Origin: Sphaeramia orbicularis | Taxonomy: Eukaryota; Chordata; Actinopteri; Kurtiformes; Apogonidae | Direction of reading: 5' to 3' | Assembly: GCF_902148855.1 (NCBI RefSeq) | Contig: NC_043963.1 | Location: forward strand, 38,731,807-38,795,806 | DNA: 64,000 nt | Shown: one piece after another, positions 22,265 to 34,834 of the stretch | Numbering within the stretch: position 1 is the stretch's first letter | Layout of the letters: each line of letters begins with the position of its first letter | Made by a program: the position numbers and the translations under genes | Notes under the pieces: generated by a model | Seen by the model: the letters and a program-made list of their open reading frames with translations, nothing else | Told to the model about the DNA's origin: nothing | The model's database searches: none

Positions 22265-24708
22265 ATGATGCTCTCTGCACCTGCGGTTATTTTCACATTA
22301 ACTTTAATTTATCCAAGTTACGGTCTCTACTTCCACATAGGAGAAACGGAGAAGAAATGTTTCATTGAGGAAATTCCAGACGAGACCATGGTCATTGGTA
22401 TGCAGTTGTTCGGTCGTTAGCTTTAGCTATCTAGCTAGCATGTACATTAACTAATCTACCAGCTGTGTCCGGGAAAGATGCTGCATTCACAGCACGGCAC
22501 TTTTGCAAAGAGCTAACACTCTGTTGTAGCGTGTTGTAGTTGGTCTTTAACCTCAGCTATTTAGATTTCAGTTTTCTTTTTAGATTTTAGGTCTTTCTTA
22601 CAAGCTGTATATTGTCACCTGTTTATTTGGCGCTTCACATTTACCTTGTATTCTCTCGGTGCTCTTAGTTTTACATTTGTAACTAAAATGATAAACAGTC
22701 CTAACTTTAGCTTCATTTCCCAAATATGCAGTGTATTGTTTTTTGTTTTCTACTTGTTGGTGGTGATGTATGTGACACCTGCTCTCATCCATATCCTGAC
22801 ACGTAGCCTTCATGATGCAACTACTCTTATGGTCATTGCTTCTGTGTGTTAAGAGTTTTCTGTTTGGATTTCAGCTTTTATCATTGATAAGATGGCAGGT
22901 GTAATGAACCAAACAGAGGAGAAAATACCAAGTTAAGTTTGTATGCTCAGACCCTCCTGGCTAGGACTGTTGAGTAAAATGCTGAGTTTCCTGTTTGACA
23001 GGAAAGTACAGGACTCAGTTATGGGACAAGCAGACGAGTTCCTTTCTCCGATCCACCCCAGGGCTTGGGATGCACGTTGAGATCAAGGATCCAGATACAA
23101 AGGTAAGGAAAGGTTTTTGTATTCTAGAAAACAGGACCAAGCTACACATGTACAGTATACACCAGTGAGTAAAACATTTTTCATATCTATCTTCCCACTC
23201 TCCCAGATTATCCTCTCTCGTCAGTACGGGTCAGATGGACGGTTCACCTTTACCTCCCACACTCCTGGAGAACATCAGATCTGTCTGCACTCCAACTCCA
23301 CCAAGATGGCTCTGTTTGCTGGAGGAAAACTGGTATGAACATACGTGTGTTAGGAATGTAGCCGTTTTTCATTTTTGAAAGTACATTATCAGGCATCGAT
23401 GGAGACAAACTGTCTCAGAATAGTCACAAATGTTTATTAGTGTACGCAATTAACTGAAATATAAATTGTGTGAAGCCTAGATGTCTTGTTTAAAGAGATC
23501 ATTTAGTTTCTACTCACTTTGGAGCATTGATGACTAGGATGTCTGGGCATGATTTACTCTTGAGTTTGAGCCTATCCTCCTGGTCATATCTTGTTTATAT
23601 CAATAAATAAATGTACAAAATCTGTTGTTAAGAGTTGTTGCTGCAACATATTTTTTTGTTAATCACTTGTAAGGAAAAAAAAAATCTTGATCATGAATCC
23701 AATGAAAGCCTATTGTCCCATTTTTCAACTATCACTTAAACACTGTTAAAAGTTTCTAAACTCATACATAAAATCTTATTTGTGTGTCTGTGTGAAATCT
23801 GTGCACACACAATTAACAGCCTGTGCATCTGTAAAATAATTTAAAATGTTTTCAGACATATGTAAGCACAGAAAGCTTTTTGAAAGTAGAAATGATCAGA
23901 TCTGTACATAAAATAATAACATTTATTGAGGTTGCGATGTCTCTTTGTAAAACTTCCTTCAACCATTGAAATTGGTTGGATTTGAACACACTTGTATCAA
24001 CATCACAAATTAACACACTAATCCTTTATACACATTGTGAACAAGGTGCCAAATTTCAGTACTTCTGTGGCACCAAATAAATTGCATAGACAATATTTTT
24101 GAGAGACAAAAAAGGCCTACAATCATTTAGTATTGGCTGATTCCAGATTACACTACCGAAGAAGCACACATGAAGAGGTTTTAGATGTTTATTTCAGGTT
24201 GAAGCCAGACTGTACCAATATTGAATGTTTTTGACCGATTGCATCCTTCCTTTCTTACTATTACCTAAATATATTGGCTAATGCATGTGATGTTGTTGCA
24301 GAGGGTGCATCTAGATATTCAGGTCGGAGAACATACCAACAACTACCCTGAGATCGCAGCTAAGGACAAGCTGACTGAACTGCAGCTGCGAGTCCGACAA
24401 CTCTTGGACCAAGTTGAACAAATCCAGAAGGAACAAAACTACCAGAGGGTCAGTAAAAATACAAGTAAATCAAGTGCTGTGATAAATTAGTCCGCACAAA
24501 CTAAGTCAACACATTGATGAGATAGAGCTGACTTTATCATATGCTGTGTCTTCTGCAGTATCGGGAGGAGCGCTTCCGCATGACGAGTGAGAGCACCAAC
24601 CAGCGCGTCCTCTGGTGGTCCATCGCTCAGACACTCATCCTCATCATTACCGGCATTTGGCAGATGAAGCACCTTAAGAGTTTCTTTGAGGCCAAGAAGC
24701 TGGTGTAA
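22265..24708 (+). CDS. tmed4: p24-family cargo receptor TMED4
   Basis: This is a single-pass p24 protein that cycles in COPI and COPII vesicles between ER and Golgi. Five exons join in frame: 22265-22397, 23002-23102, 23207-23332, 24302-24448 and 24559-24708, giving 218 residues. Residues 1-20 form a signal peptide and the mature start is [12 protein letters not shown]. The GOLD domain has Cys32 and Cys104 for a disulfide and a glycosylation sequon at N108. A coiled coil follows ([20 protein letters not shown]), then a membrane segment ([17 protein letters not shown]) and a tail with FF at 211-212 and the KKLV retrieval signal at 215-218. [19 protein letters not shown] and WWSIAQT favour TMED4 over TMED9. 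The ATG is doubled (MM); the first was used. Confidence 0.96.
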
Positions 24709-25302
24709 TAACGGCGGCATTAGGAGACGGCATGAATTGGAATAGACTTAAACAGAAACAGATCAAGATGTGGTCTTCATTACAGCTGATAATGGTACAA
24801 ACGCATTCGTAAGCAGTTGTCAATGCTTTGATTTTTACATTACCAACACAGTAGCGCACCATTCCAATTGCATTTTTGTTGTTTGTGTTTTCTTAAAAAC
24901 ACTGGATCTCTTATTTTTCTCCCTTTTTTTTTGCTGGAAAAAGCCAAGAGACGACATTAATGAACTGAACTGATTCTTTGTGGTCTTGCACAAATGGATG
25001 ACCGCCGCAAAATATATGTGTGAATGTTTAAGCTGTTACAGGTTATAACCAAGTAGTTAGCTGAGAATTTGGAGTGTGAACATCTGTTTTATATCTGACT
25101 GGATTTTGTTATTGTTAGTGTTGCACATAGATGTGTCATTCCTGACTGTCTGCTTTCAGCTGTGCTGTATTCACTGGTCAAACACATGCAAATAATATAC
25201 CGGCCTTTATTACTTCAGCTGTATATAGTTTCTAGCTAAAATTTGATTTCCTGTATATTTGACTAATTAGATCTTAGATACAGTTTGTGATACTCTTATG
25301 TT

Positions 25303-25758
25303 AATAAACGGACCCTATGTTGTAAATAACAGATTTAGCTCAGTGACTGTCCTGTTCAATTTCTAATGCCTTTTTCACTAATTCAATGGTTCACAAGCCT
25401 TGGAGCTAAGATTTTTTCCACTTATGTCTACAGGGTTTACATGTATTTATTTATTGAACAGCTGTAGCCCATGTTTCATTTTTGAGCGAAATTTATTGTA
25501 ATGCCATTACCTATTTGGACCACAGTCATCTATTTAAAATGCTGAAAATTATGGATAGGGTACAATTTACCATCATCAGAAAACTGAATCAGTGGCGTTG
25601 AATTTTAACAGGGTCATTGTTTTTAATATTCAGTCTAATTATTGAAATTAAATACATTTTATTCACTGTTTTTAACTTTTATTCTGTTCTGGATGTCACC
25701 TCCATGTACCCAATAAACAAGCTTTAAGTAATATGTGGTGTTTTTGTGCTCAAATAAA
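25303..25758 (+). terminator. tmed4: Candidate tmed4 poly(A) signals
   Basis: AATAAA occurs at 25303-25308, 25712-25717 and 25753-25758 in the tmed4 sense strand after the stop codon. Alternative 3' UTR lengths of about 0.6 and 1.05 kb are therefore possible. The last one is 44 bases from the opposing plpbp signal. Confidence 0.5.
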
Positions 25759-25801
25759 GAAAAAAAAAAAATCAGCACATCAAATATTTTCAACAGTAAA
25801 A

Positions 25802-25807
25802 TTTATT
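25802..25807 (-). terminator. plpbp: Candidate plpbp poly(A) signal
   Basis: AATAAA on the minus strand, about 1.0 kb downstream of the plpbp stop. It faces the tmed4 signals, making a tight convergent gene pair whose 3' ends may overlap. Bases 25808-26816 would then be the plpbp 3' UTR; nothing else is seen there. Confidence 0.5.
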
Positions 25808-26816
25808 GCTTGGTTTGGCTTCTCAGCCAGATTCTGAACCAAACAATGCTGAAACGCCTTGTAAAGACAAACCACATGTCGAACCACAAGTTGATCAATC
25901 TTTTATCACTTGACAATGAAAAATCACTGTTCATGGAGACAGAAAAAACACTACCTTGTGACATCTTAAAGACTCTGAAGAAACCACTGTGACACTGTCG
26001 TAGCTGCAATGTAAGAATCTACTCAACAGTCTGAAACAAAGTCACCACTTTGCATAGGTTGAACTCTCCGATCTTCAACGATGCACCCACAGAGCCACAC
26101 CATAGCACTTTTTGCACAAGACATGTTACACTGAAAACAGAACACTGGCGTTCCTTGGATTCGTATTTGTTAATATCAAGAATAAAGATCTGACCACACA
26201 CCATACGAAAAACAATATCAAACTCACAATACTATGTGTCATTATAAAGGGATCAGTGATTTATTAAGTCAAGTCGTTATTTTTGTCTGTACAACAAAAA
26301 AAATGGTATGTTGTGCTGCAAGGAATTCCTGATCTCGGAGACACTGTACACGGGCAAGCACATTTCAGCACTGTCACATGTTGGATTGGAAGTGTGTAAA
26401 GTAGAAAATCTCACATCACCACAAATCCAAACTGTCACTATATGACACGGTGTTAATTTCAATTAATTCAAGTTACCATTTTTTAGCACATGATCAACGA
26501 GTCACATTGTTAGTGTGGTATCCAGTAACCCTGGGGGAGAGATTTCCACGAGGAGGAAGTCGGAGCACTAAAGGTTAATAACACCTGTTAAAGACTACTC
26601 TTAAAAAAAGGTGTTAACTAGTTCTGTACCGATGCTTAAAAGAGCAAGAAGGGCACACGAGAAAGTGAGGAGGATTAGGCAAATACACTTTCAAATTAGG
26701 CAAGAATTTTGCGATCCTAACTCCACAAGACTATGTGGAAAAAAATAATCCACTTCGCTGCTCTCAGTTTGTTATTTTTTTTCCCATTTTCTTAAAGGTA
26801 TTTCAGAGGAGTGTTC

Positions 26817-29800
26817 TTAGTGTTCAGATACAGTGAGATGCTGCATCTTCTTGGCGGCCTCTTCTGACACCACCTTGGATGTTTTCTCTGGACTCGGGGT
26901 TGGGGTGTTCGCTGCGCTGTTGGGGTATTCCCTGTTACCGAATATAATGCTACCCACTCGCACATTGGTGGCACCCACCTCAATCTGCAAAAGGGAGAGC
27001 ACAGAAGACATGATTTTAATACCGTATTTTACATGATTCTACTAAACAGTTCTGTTATAACAGCAGAGTGTGTGATACTCACCGCATGTTCAAAATCTGT
27101 GGACATACCCATACTGAGCTCCACCTCATCCAGAGGCAGCTTCAGACTGTCACACACCTCCTGCCTCCGACTCAGGAGCATCTACAAAAAGTCGAAAAGA
27201 TGAGGAATAGCATTCATTTTCAGTTCGATTTGTTTTTCTGCAGATGATAATTTACAAGTTCCCTTAATAAATAATATTTTTTGATTATTTTAAGGATGCA
27301 ATTTGGCTGCAAACTAATGTTTTTTATTTGTTTGTTTCTTTCATGTTTTTTTTGTCCTAAACCACTAGGGTTACTGTGATTCAGACTGGTTTGTCCCTTT
27401 TCTTTGTTTGTGTGATTCTCTGTACATGTACTTTACAAATCTGCAGTTGCTCATTTTTCACTGAATTAAACCAGAAGAAATCCTACGGACAATTTACAAT
27501 GTGCATTCTTGTAAATGAAGGAATGTTTAATCAAATGAATTTAACTAAATGATTATTTTATCCAAATAACAAAATCCTCACTTTTTTGTACATCCCATAA
27601 ATGTTTGAAGTGCATTCAAATATCCCATTTAAAAAAGACACAGTCCAAATGTCATAAAAAGGGGCTTTTCAGCTTTGAAATACTACAGTATCTGAGGCAG
27701 TAATTGGACCACATAACTGTAAGACTACACACAGAATCAGGTTTTGCTTGCAAGAAAGTGAAAACTAGTGGAGATATTCATTTTGGAAAAATATGACTTT
27801 TTTAATTTGGGTAAAAAGGCCAATGAAAACTATTCAACGTCTACAAGTTGTACACGATCCTTAATGTGTCTTGGTTGTTCACTGCACGGATTAATTCAAT
27901 CCAGAACAAACAAGTGGTGCCAACCACAACAAATCCCGCCCCTCGCACATATAGTAGCTATTTTGGCATCGATCCAGCTGATGTCATCATGTCTATGCAT
28001 GTGCTGATGTCAGCATAGACATAGACAGGGCTGGTTCCAGGCATTTTGGTGCCCTAGGCAAGATATGAATTTGGATTTTTTCCATTTACTTATAATGGGT
28101 GAAATTTCACATGTCTGTAGCAGCAAAACTATTGGTTGAATTCATACCAAATTGGGTTTAAAGATTCCCAGTGACCCAGCATAGATGTAGTTACATTTTG
28201 GGAAAAATAGATCAAAGTTCAAATTTTTAGGATTTTTTTCCTTTTTTTTCCCATTTACTCATAATGGGCGAAATTACAAATGTCTATAAAAACATCAATT
28301 TTGTTTCAATTTACTTGCCACATATACAGAGGGAATTGATACGCTGACATCAGCACACACATAGACATGATGACATCACCTGGATTGATGCCAAAATAAG
28401 CTACAATATGTGCTAGGGATGGAGTTTGTTGTGCCTGACACCACTTGTTTGTTTCTTTGTTTGTTAACACTTTAGCAGCAAAACTATTGGTTGAATTCAT
28501 ACCAAATAGGGTTTATAGATTGCCAGTGACCCAGAATAGATGTGATTACGTATTGGGAAAAGTACATCAAAGTTCAAATTTTTTATGATTTTTTTTTTTT
28601 TTAATCTTCCCATTTACTTATAATGGGCAAAATATGTGCAAGGGGCGGGGTTTGTTGTGCTTGGCACCACTTGTTACACGTCTGATTTTATAACAGTTTC
28701 TGTTCTTTAATTTAGCACTGTAACAATGGACTGACTGAGTGTTGTTTAATTTGTATATACATTTTTTTTCCCTGTATGGTCATGTAGCAACATGTAGTAC
28801 TGTTGTCCAAGACACATTTCACTTAAGGAACAAAGTCTATTCTATTCTATACATTTTAAATTGAATATTACGTTAGTTGTAATTGACCCCTTTTTAGATT
28901 CTAGAGAGATTACCTATTACTTCTTTATACAGATACACAGCACATGCACGCATTATTAATAAAAACATAAAGTGATGTGATGTCCGTACCTGAAAGTCAG
29001 GATTAGGGCCCAGGCTGAGGTCGTAGCCATAGTGCCCAATGGTCATGAGTCCTGAAAAGTGCAGAGCAGTGCACTGGGACACAATGTGTTTCACCGTGTT
29101 CACCGTTTCCTCTGGTGGAAGGCCGTGTTTACCTATGACAGACATTTGACATAAATGGTGAAAAAAACACACGACTGAGTTTGTGACTGGCTCTCAAAAT
29201 GAGAACATCAGTCAATAACAACAACAGCAAAACTTACTCTGCTCTCCGCTGGTGTTGATCTGCACCATGACCTTTAACCTTTGTGTGCTGGCTCCTCTGA
29301 GACGCTGCCATGAGCTGTTGACCTTGTCAGCCAGTTTCACAGAATCCACTGTCTCCACGAGGAACAGATTTGGCACACCTAAGTACAACGAGGGCAAGAT
29401 TTAGAGCCCGGATTTGACCCACTGTGGAACAATGCGCAAAAGAAGCAAATGACCGACACTCACCCAAAAGTTTGTTGACATTATTCTTCTGTAAATGGCC
29501 GATGAAGTGCCATTTGATTTCTGGACATGCTTCTAAAATCTAAATTAAGTGGAAATAAACACTGTGAAAAAAATAAACAATACTCCAACATAGGATGAAA
29601 AAATGTATTTCTGTGCAAACGTTCAAACCCACCAGCGGATCTGAGGCTTTGTCCACCAGTTCATTGACCTGTAAAAGACAGAAGGACGGAATGAGCTTTC
29701 ACATGTTCTTGTCTTCATCTCAGTGTTGTGTTAGAAATCAGAGATACTTGGAAAGTCAAAAATCTGCAGATCAACAGCATCTCTGACTCACATAATTTTC

Positions 29801-30696
29801 TCCAAAGTTACGTTGCCCTTGCCTGTAGGCCTCCAAGACCATCTCTGGAGGTTTAGTCTTGCTGACAGCTACGAGGCGGGGCGGCACAGCTGGTAGTGTC
29901 TGAGGAAGGACAAAGCAGTCTCATTTGTCATCTCTATCAATGAGTGTATCTGAGGAGGCTGTGTGGTGGCTGAGGTCTTTTGGTTGTAGCAGAAGGAGTG
30001 AGTCAGCCCTGCAAGGATCCTGCAAAACAAGGATGAAACCTCTGGCTGCTGCTCCAGTTAGATGCATGACACATCATTCAGCCTGCTCTGCTACAGACTA
30101 AGGTTATTTGTAAGAAGATCTGAATGATAAACTGAAATACTTCTCATGCTTTGACCTAGATATCAACCTTGATGTTATATTTAGGGCCAACTGATGAAAA
30201 TAACATCCTCACGAGTGGACATCCTTCCACAAGCTCTGATGAAGTTGCAGTGGGAAGAGGTTGGTCTGAACTGAAGCATGGCCGTTTCAGTGAATAACCT
30301 AGAATCATGCCAAATGTCAACAGTACCAAAAGTAGCTTCAAGGCATCAGATCTGTATTCAGCAAAGCGCATGCATCTGCCGCATTTAGCACCTGATCCTG
30401 TGCCCACGCGTGTTATTCAGCTGCCACTGAAAAACCATGCATGTTATGGAAGTGCTGCCACAAGCCCCCCTGTCTCCCATCCAAAGGTTGAGGTGTTTGG
30501 CAGCCTTACATAACGAGTCGTGCTGCAGTAGCACGACTTTCCGGAACTCTGACACTGGAGCCACAGCAGCGGCGCACCGGTGCGGAGCCTCCCGGGCCGC
30601 AGTTACCTTGGGCCGCCGTGCCGCCGCCTGGTTCACCCGCTCCACTACCGACTGTAGCGCCTTCCCAACCTCCTCCGACATTGCTACTTTCCACAT
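26817..30696 (-). CDS. plpbp: Pyridoxal phosphate homeostasis protein (PROSC/YggS family)
   Basis: It binds pyridoxal 5'-phosphate and buffers vitamin B6 in cytosol and mitochondria. It has a TIM-barrel fold and no known enzyme activity. Eight exons join in frame: 30607-30696, 29792-29899, 29633-29668, 29464-29539, 29238-29378, 28990-29132, 27083-27181 and 26817-26984, giving 286 residues (human 275). The PLP lysine is K44 in [14 protein letters not shown]. Other family motifs are [87 protein letters not shown] and [13 protein letters not shown]. The start at 30696 ([10 protein letters not shown]) resembles the human MWRAGSMSAEL; an in-frame ATG at 30681 is an alternative. Confidence 0.96.
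27870..28690. repeat. Complex direct and inverted repeat block in plpbp intron
   Basis: A forward block (27905-28022: caagtggtgcc, ccgcccctcgcacatat, tgatgtcatcatgtctatg) recurs inverted at about 28335-28450 (tagacatgatgacatcacct, caccacttgtttg) and again in part at 28625-28680 (gggcggggtttgttgtgctt). A second unit (gcagcaaaactattggttga through ccatttacttataatggg) is directly repeated with a 355-base offset (28121 and 28476). No coding sequence is present. The pattern suggests a non-autonomous DNA element inserted or duplicated more than once. Confidence 0.75.
28700..28855 (+). repeat. LINE-tail-like sequence with CTATT pentamers
   Basis: The string attcacttaaggaacaaag-like text followed by tctattctattctatacatt resembles a fish LINE 3' end with a short tandem tail. 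No coding part remains. Weak call. Confidence 0.35.
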
Positions 30697-32230
30697 ACCG
30701 TCAAACGTCTACGACACTGGACGTAGAGAAACGTGTGTGTGATGACGACAATCGGCTTTCAAAATAAAAGCATACACGAAGAAGAAGCAAGGAAATCAGA
30801 CAGCGCCCCCTACAATCCATGTACTTTAACCTGGTTTGGTTTGATAATACTACTTATTACCTAACCCTTGTACTTTCTGCAAAATGTCAGATGAAACCTT
30901 GGAACACTATTTTTTCTAAGTTTTATCTGGTTATATACACACACTGGATGTCACTCAATATTATTTTTGTGGCATGTTTCCTATTTGGTTTTACACTCAT
31001 AATTTAAACACGTGTTGTTTTTTTTAATATATAGAAATAAGAATTATTTTAACTCAATACTTAATATTAAATTTGGTTAGAATTTTTTCTTTGGATTGTA
31101 AATCAAACTGTCTCACTACAAATATCCAGTGGTAAAATGCTTATATTGTGTTTTTTCTTAAGTAACTTTTGCTCTAAGATTGGTGGCCAATCCCTTTTTT
31201 GTCCCTTTTTAAATGTCTTACCTATATTTGAAACATTTAAAAAATATATACTTTATGCCAAGATATGAAGTGACTGATAATATGCTTAAATGTAACATTC
31301 ATTAAAGTCCCCCATATAATTCATTCATAAATTTTTAAAACTGTATTTGTATTAAAAGGATCAACTTAATAAATCCTGTGGTTTTGTTTTACTGATATGA
31401 AAATAATCAATAGTTCTAAATAGCTCATATCAGTGCAAGTGGTCTCACTTGCCAAAAAAACTTTTTTGTGGCAAGGCTTCGTTTTTCTGACATGACTGAC
31501 CACTCACACTATTTCTGAAATGCTAATTACAAGGAGTTAAGAACTGCAGTTACTTTAACAGACACATTTTACATATCATATATAATGGGAACAATGAGGT
31601 TACATTTTCAGCTCCTCTACAATAACATGTCGTTCTTGGACTCTGACATGTTGTGTAATAGTTTGGTAGAGATGAAATCATAACTCACTTTAGATAAAAC
31701 ACATTAATTCATGCTACACAAATACCATGTAAGTTGATAGCAAATTTATTCTATGCTGTGTTCTTATTACTGATTAGTCTTACATGTGTCCTAATTTCTA
31801 ATGATCTTTGTATATTTTGAAGTGTGACCTGATTTTTTGTATTAATAATAATAATAATTAAAAAAAAAAAAAAAAAAAATTTTAGGATGTCATCCTGTAC
31901 ACTAAAAATCTGGTGAGAGCTGTTATTATCTGTCATTTGTCTAATGCATGCAGTAAGTGCCTAACATAGAAACCTTTGAGTATAGAAGTGTTTTCCTTTT
32001 GGATGATCAGCAGAGATCTCTCCTCACACCTGAACTGTCCTTGAGTGATGTGTGAACTTTTATGTGCACAAATAAGATATTGAAATAAACCAAGCATTTC
32101 TTCTTTAAACATCTCATCTCAGTGGGCTTTTAAGACTGGAAATCACCAAAGTACACCAAAAAAGTATAAAGCCTTGCCAAATTTGACAATAACGTTACAG
32201 GATTAAATCAACATAACCAAGTACAAAGAA
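30697..32230. other. Spacer between plpbp and snrpg
   Basis: The first 60 bases are probably the plpbp leader and promoter. The rest is AT-rich, with an A-run at about 31859-31879 preceded by TAATAATAA. No exon or named repeat was recognised. Confidence 0.5.
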
Positions 32231-32235
32231 AAAGA

Positions 32236-32241
32236 TTTATT
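32236..32241 (-). terminator. snrpg: Candidate snrpg poly(A) signal
   Basis: AATAAA on the minus strand, about 165 bases downstream of the snrpg stop codon, which suits the short 3' UTR expected of this small gene. Confidence 0.5.
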
Positions 32242-32401
32242 CACAAGATAACAATTCAAAACACTTAAAAAAACACCAGTTGATATAAATCAGATAGACA
32301 TCTTGGATTTAAGGACAACTCCTATTGCCTGCTTTAAACTAATGGATAACATAATGTAAGGTCTGGATGGTAATCTTCTCCATTTGTCACTCCATCTTCT
32401 C

Positions 32402-34360
32402 TCATACTCTCTCCAAGGCCTCCAACATGATGATGCTGTTACCTCTGATGACCTGTAAAGCAAAAAGCCACAAGTTACATTTCAGACCTACATTAAGTAG
32501 AGAGAGCTGAGTCCCACCCCTTCTGCTGTGCCACATAGGACCTAATTTTAGAAAAAAATCTGAATGGTAGTCAGGGGAGAGTCAAGTGATTTTTGATCTG
32601 GTTTGAATTATGTCACCACAAATGACATTTGTCAAAAAGCAATTTATATACCAAGAATTTCTGGTTTGCGGCAAAGATGGTAAAATAATGAGTTTTTGTT
32701 TTATGCAGGGAAATAACGCTGCATCTTTTGCTGCATGTGTCACAAATCAACACCAAAACGGGTGCTGTCTTGCTGAAAAAGTGTTAAAAATTGCTACAGT
32801 CTGGTCAAACTGAAGCTGAAATTTTCTCAACAGCTCTGAACTGATCATGGAGACAGGTATGATATCACCTCTGTTACTTTCTGGTGTGTAGTCTTTGTAT
32901 TTACATATTTTCAGTCTGACACTTCATTAGTTTACCACAAACTGAGACTTTAACTTTGTAAAAATGTCCTTTTAACTCGCAAACAACGCACATGTAAACA
33001 ACTGCTGATACAAACAGGATCAAAGAATAAGTTGTCTCTAGCTATTGACTGCAATGCAATATTTTTCAAGTAAGATCCCATGGGGCACAACCAGAGGGGG
33101 CGGAACTTTGGCTCTGTGCTGTCAGTATTTATAACTTTTTTTTTTTTTACTCTTTAATGCCCTGGTAGAATCAAATTCAGTTCTGAAAACAACATTTGTT
33201 GGTCAGGTTGGATTGAACAATTTGACACCATTCCAGAGGAAGTCCTGTCTTTGCATACCAGGCAAGAAAAAAAGAAGACCACATACAATACAGGGTATAT
33301 AAGGATATTAAGGTACTGACCACCATGCCAATGGTGTTTTGTTGTCCCCCAGGGCCCATCTCTAGACAGTCATCCACCACTAGGTTCATGAAGGGGTCGA
33401 AACCTCGCAGAATGCCCTGCACGTGTCTACCTCCATTTAACTTCACTGAAAGACAAACATCAACAAAAAGTCAATGAGACAAATGCTATATGTTTAATTT
33501 CTCATTTTTTTTTATTTCAAAACTACTTATTTAAAATCCATTACCTGGATATTTCAAAGAACCATATTTTATGGTGTCATGCATTATATTACCTTAACAT
33601 ACAGTACTAAACTGATTTTTGCAGAAGATAGGGCCTGCAGATTTAGTCCAAAATCATGTGAATTAAAAGTGCTTCATGAAGAGATACTTTAATGACCACA
33701 AGAGTCAGGGGGAATAATAATCATGAGCAAAACACCATACAGCACATCAAGACTATCACTAAGAAAACACTCTATTTTATCACAGGTTTTGCAAATTTTC
33801 GAGTCAATTTTGTTGCAGGTCAAATAATTCCTACAGATTTGTGCAAGTTCTCGGTTTGTCTGATGTAAACGTAACAAATTAAGAACTTCAATTACAAAGC
33901 GCGTAGGTTTAATATAAATGCAAAGATTCAAGATTGAAAACATAAAAGTGAGTTTCTATGTTGCCCGTTTAATTTTCGGTTCTTTACGTCAAATTATCAC
34001 GACGTAAGTAGATTGTCTGACTGTTATCCGAAATCCTCTCTCAGACATATGAAAAACTTATCTTTATGAAGTTAAGCTGCTATTAAGTGGCTATACTCAC
34101 ACGAAAGCTTCTTGTCCATAAATCTGGAAAGAGAAGGAACACAAGATAGAGGCTTAGAGAAGGTAGAATGGTACTTTTTTTTTTTAATCACGCTAATGCT
34201 AATGTTAGCTTGATTCATTCGCAAACAATGAAGCCGAGCAGAGGTATGTTGAAGATTTAACCCAGTTAACATACAAAAGACAATCAAAATATATATTATG
34301 CACTCAAATAAAAGATCGCATAACTTACTTCTTCAGTTCTGGCGGATGTGCTTTGCTCAT
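32402..34360 (-). CDS. snrpg: Small nuclear ribonucleoprotein G (SmG)
   Basis: It is one of the seven Sm ring proteins that coat the U-rich snRNAs of the spliceosome. Four exons join in frame: 34329-34360, 34101-34123, 33321-33445 and 32402-32452, giving 76 residues, exactly the usual length. The first exons read [11 protein letters not shown] and FMDKKLS. The Sm1 motif is [20 protein letters not shown] and continues [10 protein letters not shown]. The Sm2 motif is [16 protein letters not shown] at the C-terminus. Residues differ from human mainly around [16 protein letters not shown]. The promoter lies just right of 34360 in GC-rich sequence (about 34380-34500). Confidence 0.97.
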
Positions 34361-34828
34361 TTTGACTTTAAATGTCTAAACGCAGACACACTCGTACAAT
34401 TTTCGTTTCAGAGACCGCGGAAGGAAAGCGTGCGCCGAATAACCGGAAGTTTCCCCAATGACTTCCGCCAGTTTGCGTCAATATACTGCCACCATGCGGT
34501 CGGGAGGACTATGTGTACTCGGATTGTTTTTTTTTACCCGACCAACGTGTATCAGAATTTATACACGTATTTTTGACAGTATGAAAATGGTTGTCATGTT
34601 TGAAAAGTACATTGGATTTGCTGTACTGTTAATAAGAAAACAGAACACTTCGTATTTATTAAATATGTTTTGTCCACAACTGTTAATTTGTTACCAATGT
34701 AGAGACTGCTCATTTTCCAGAGAACGCAACTTAATCTGGTCGTAAATTACTATTCAAGTCACCACAATGAAAACCTTTGGCGTAATTAAAAAGATCACAA
34801 ACACAGATGTCTCATTAGAGTTGTTAAG

Positions 34829-34834
34829 TTTAAT
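34829..34834 (-). terminator. Candidate poly(A) signal of the zinc-finger gene
   Basis: ATTAAA on the minus strand is the nearest common poly(A) hexamer found downstream of the stop at 36045. It implies a 3' UTR of about 1.2 kb (34835-36044). No canonical AATAAA was seen in between. It ends some 470 bases from the snrpg start codon. Confidence 0.3.
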
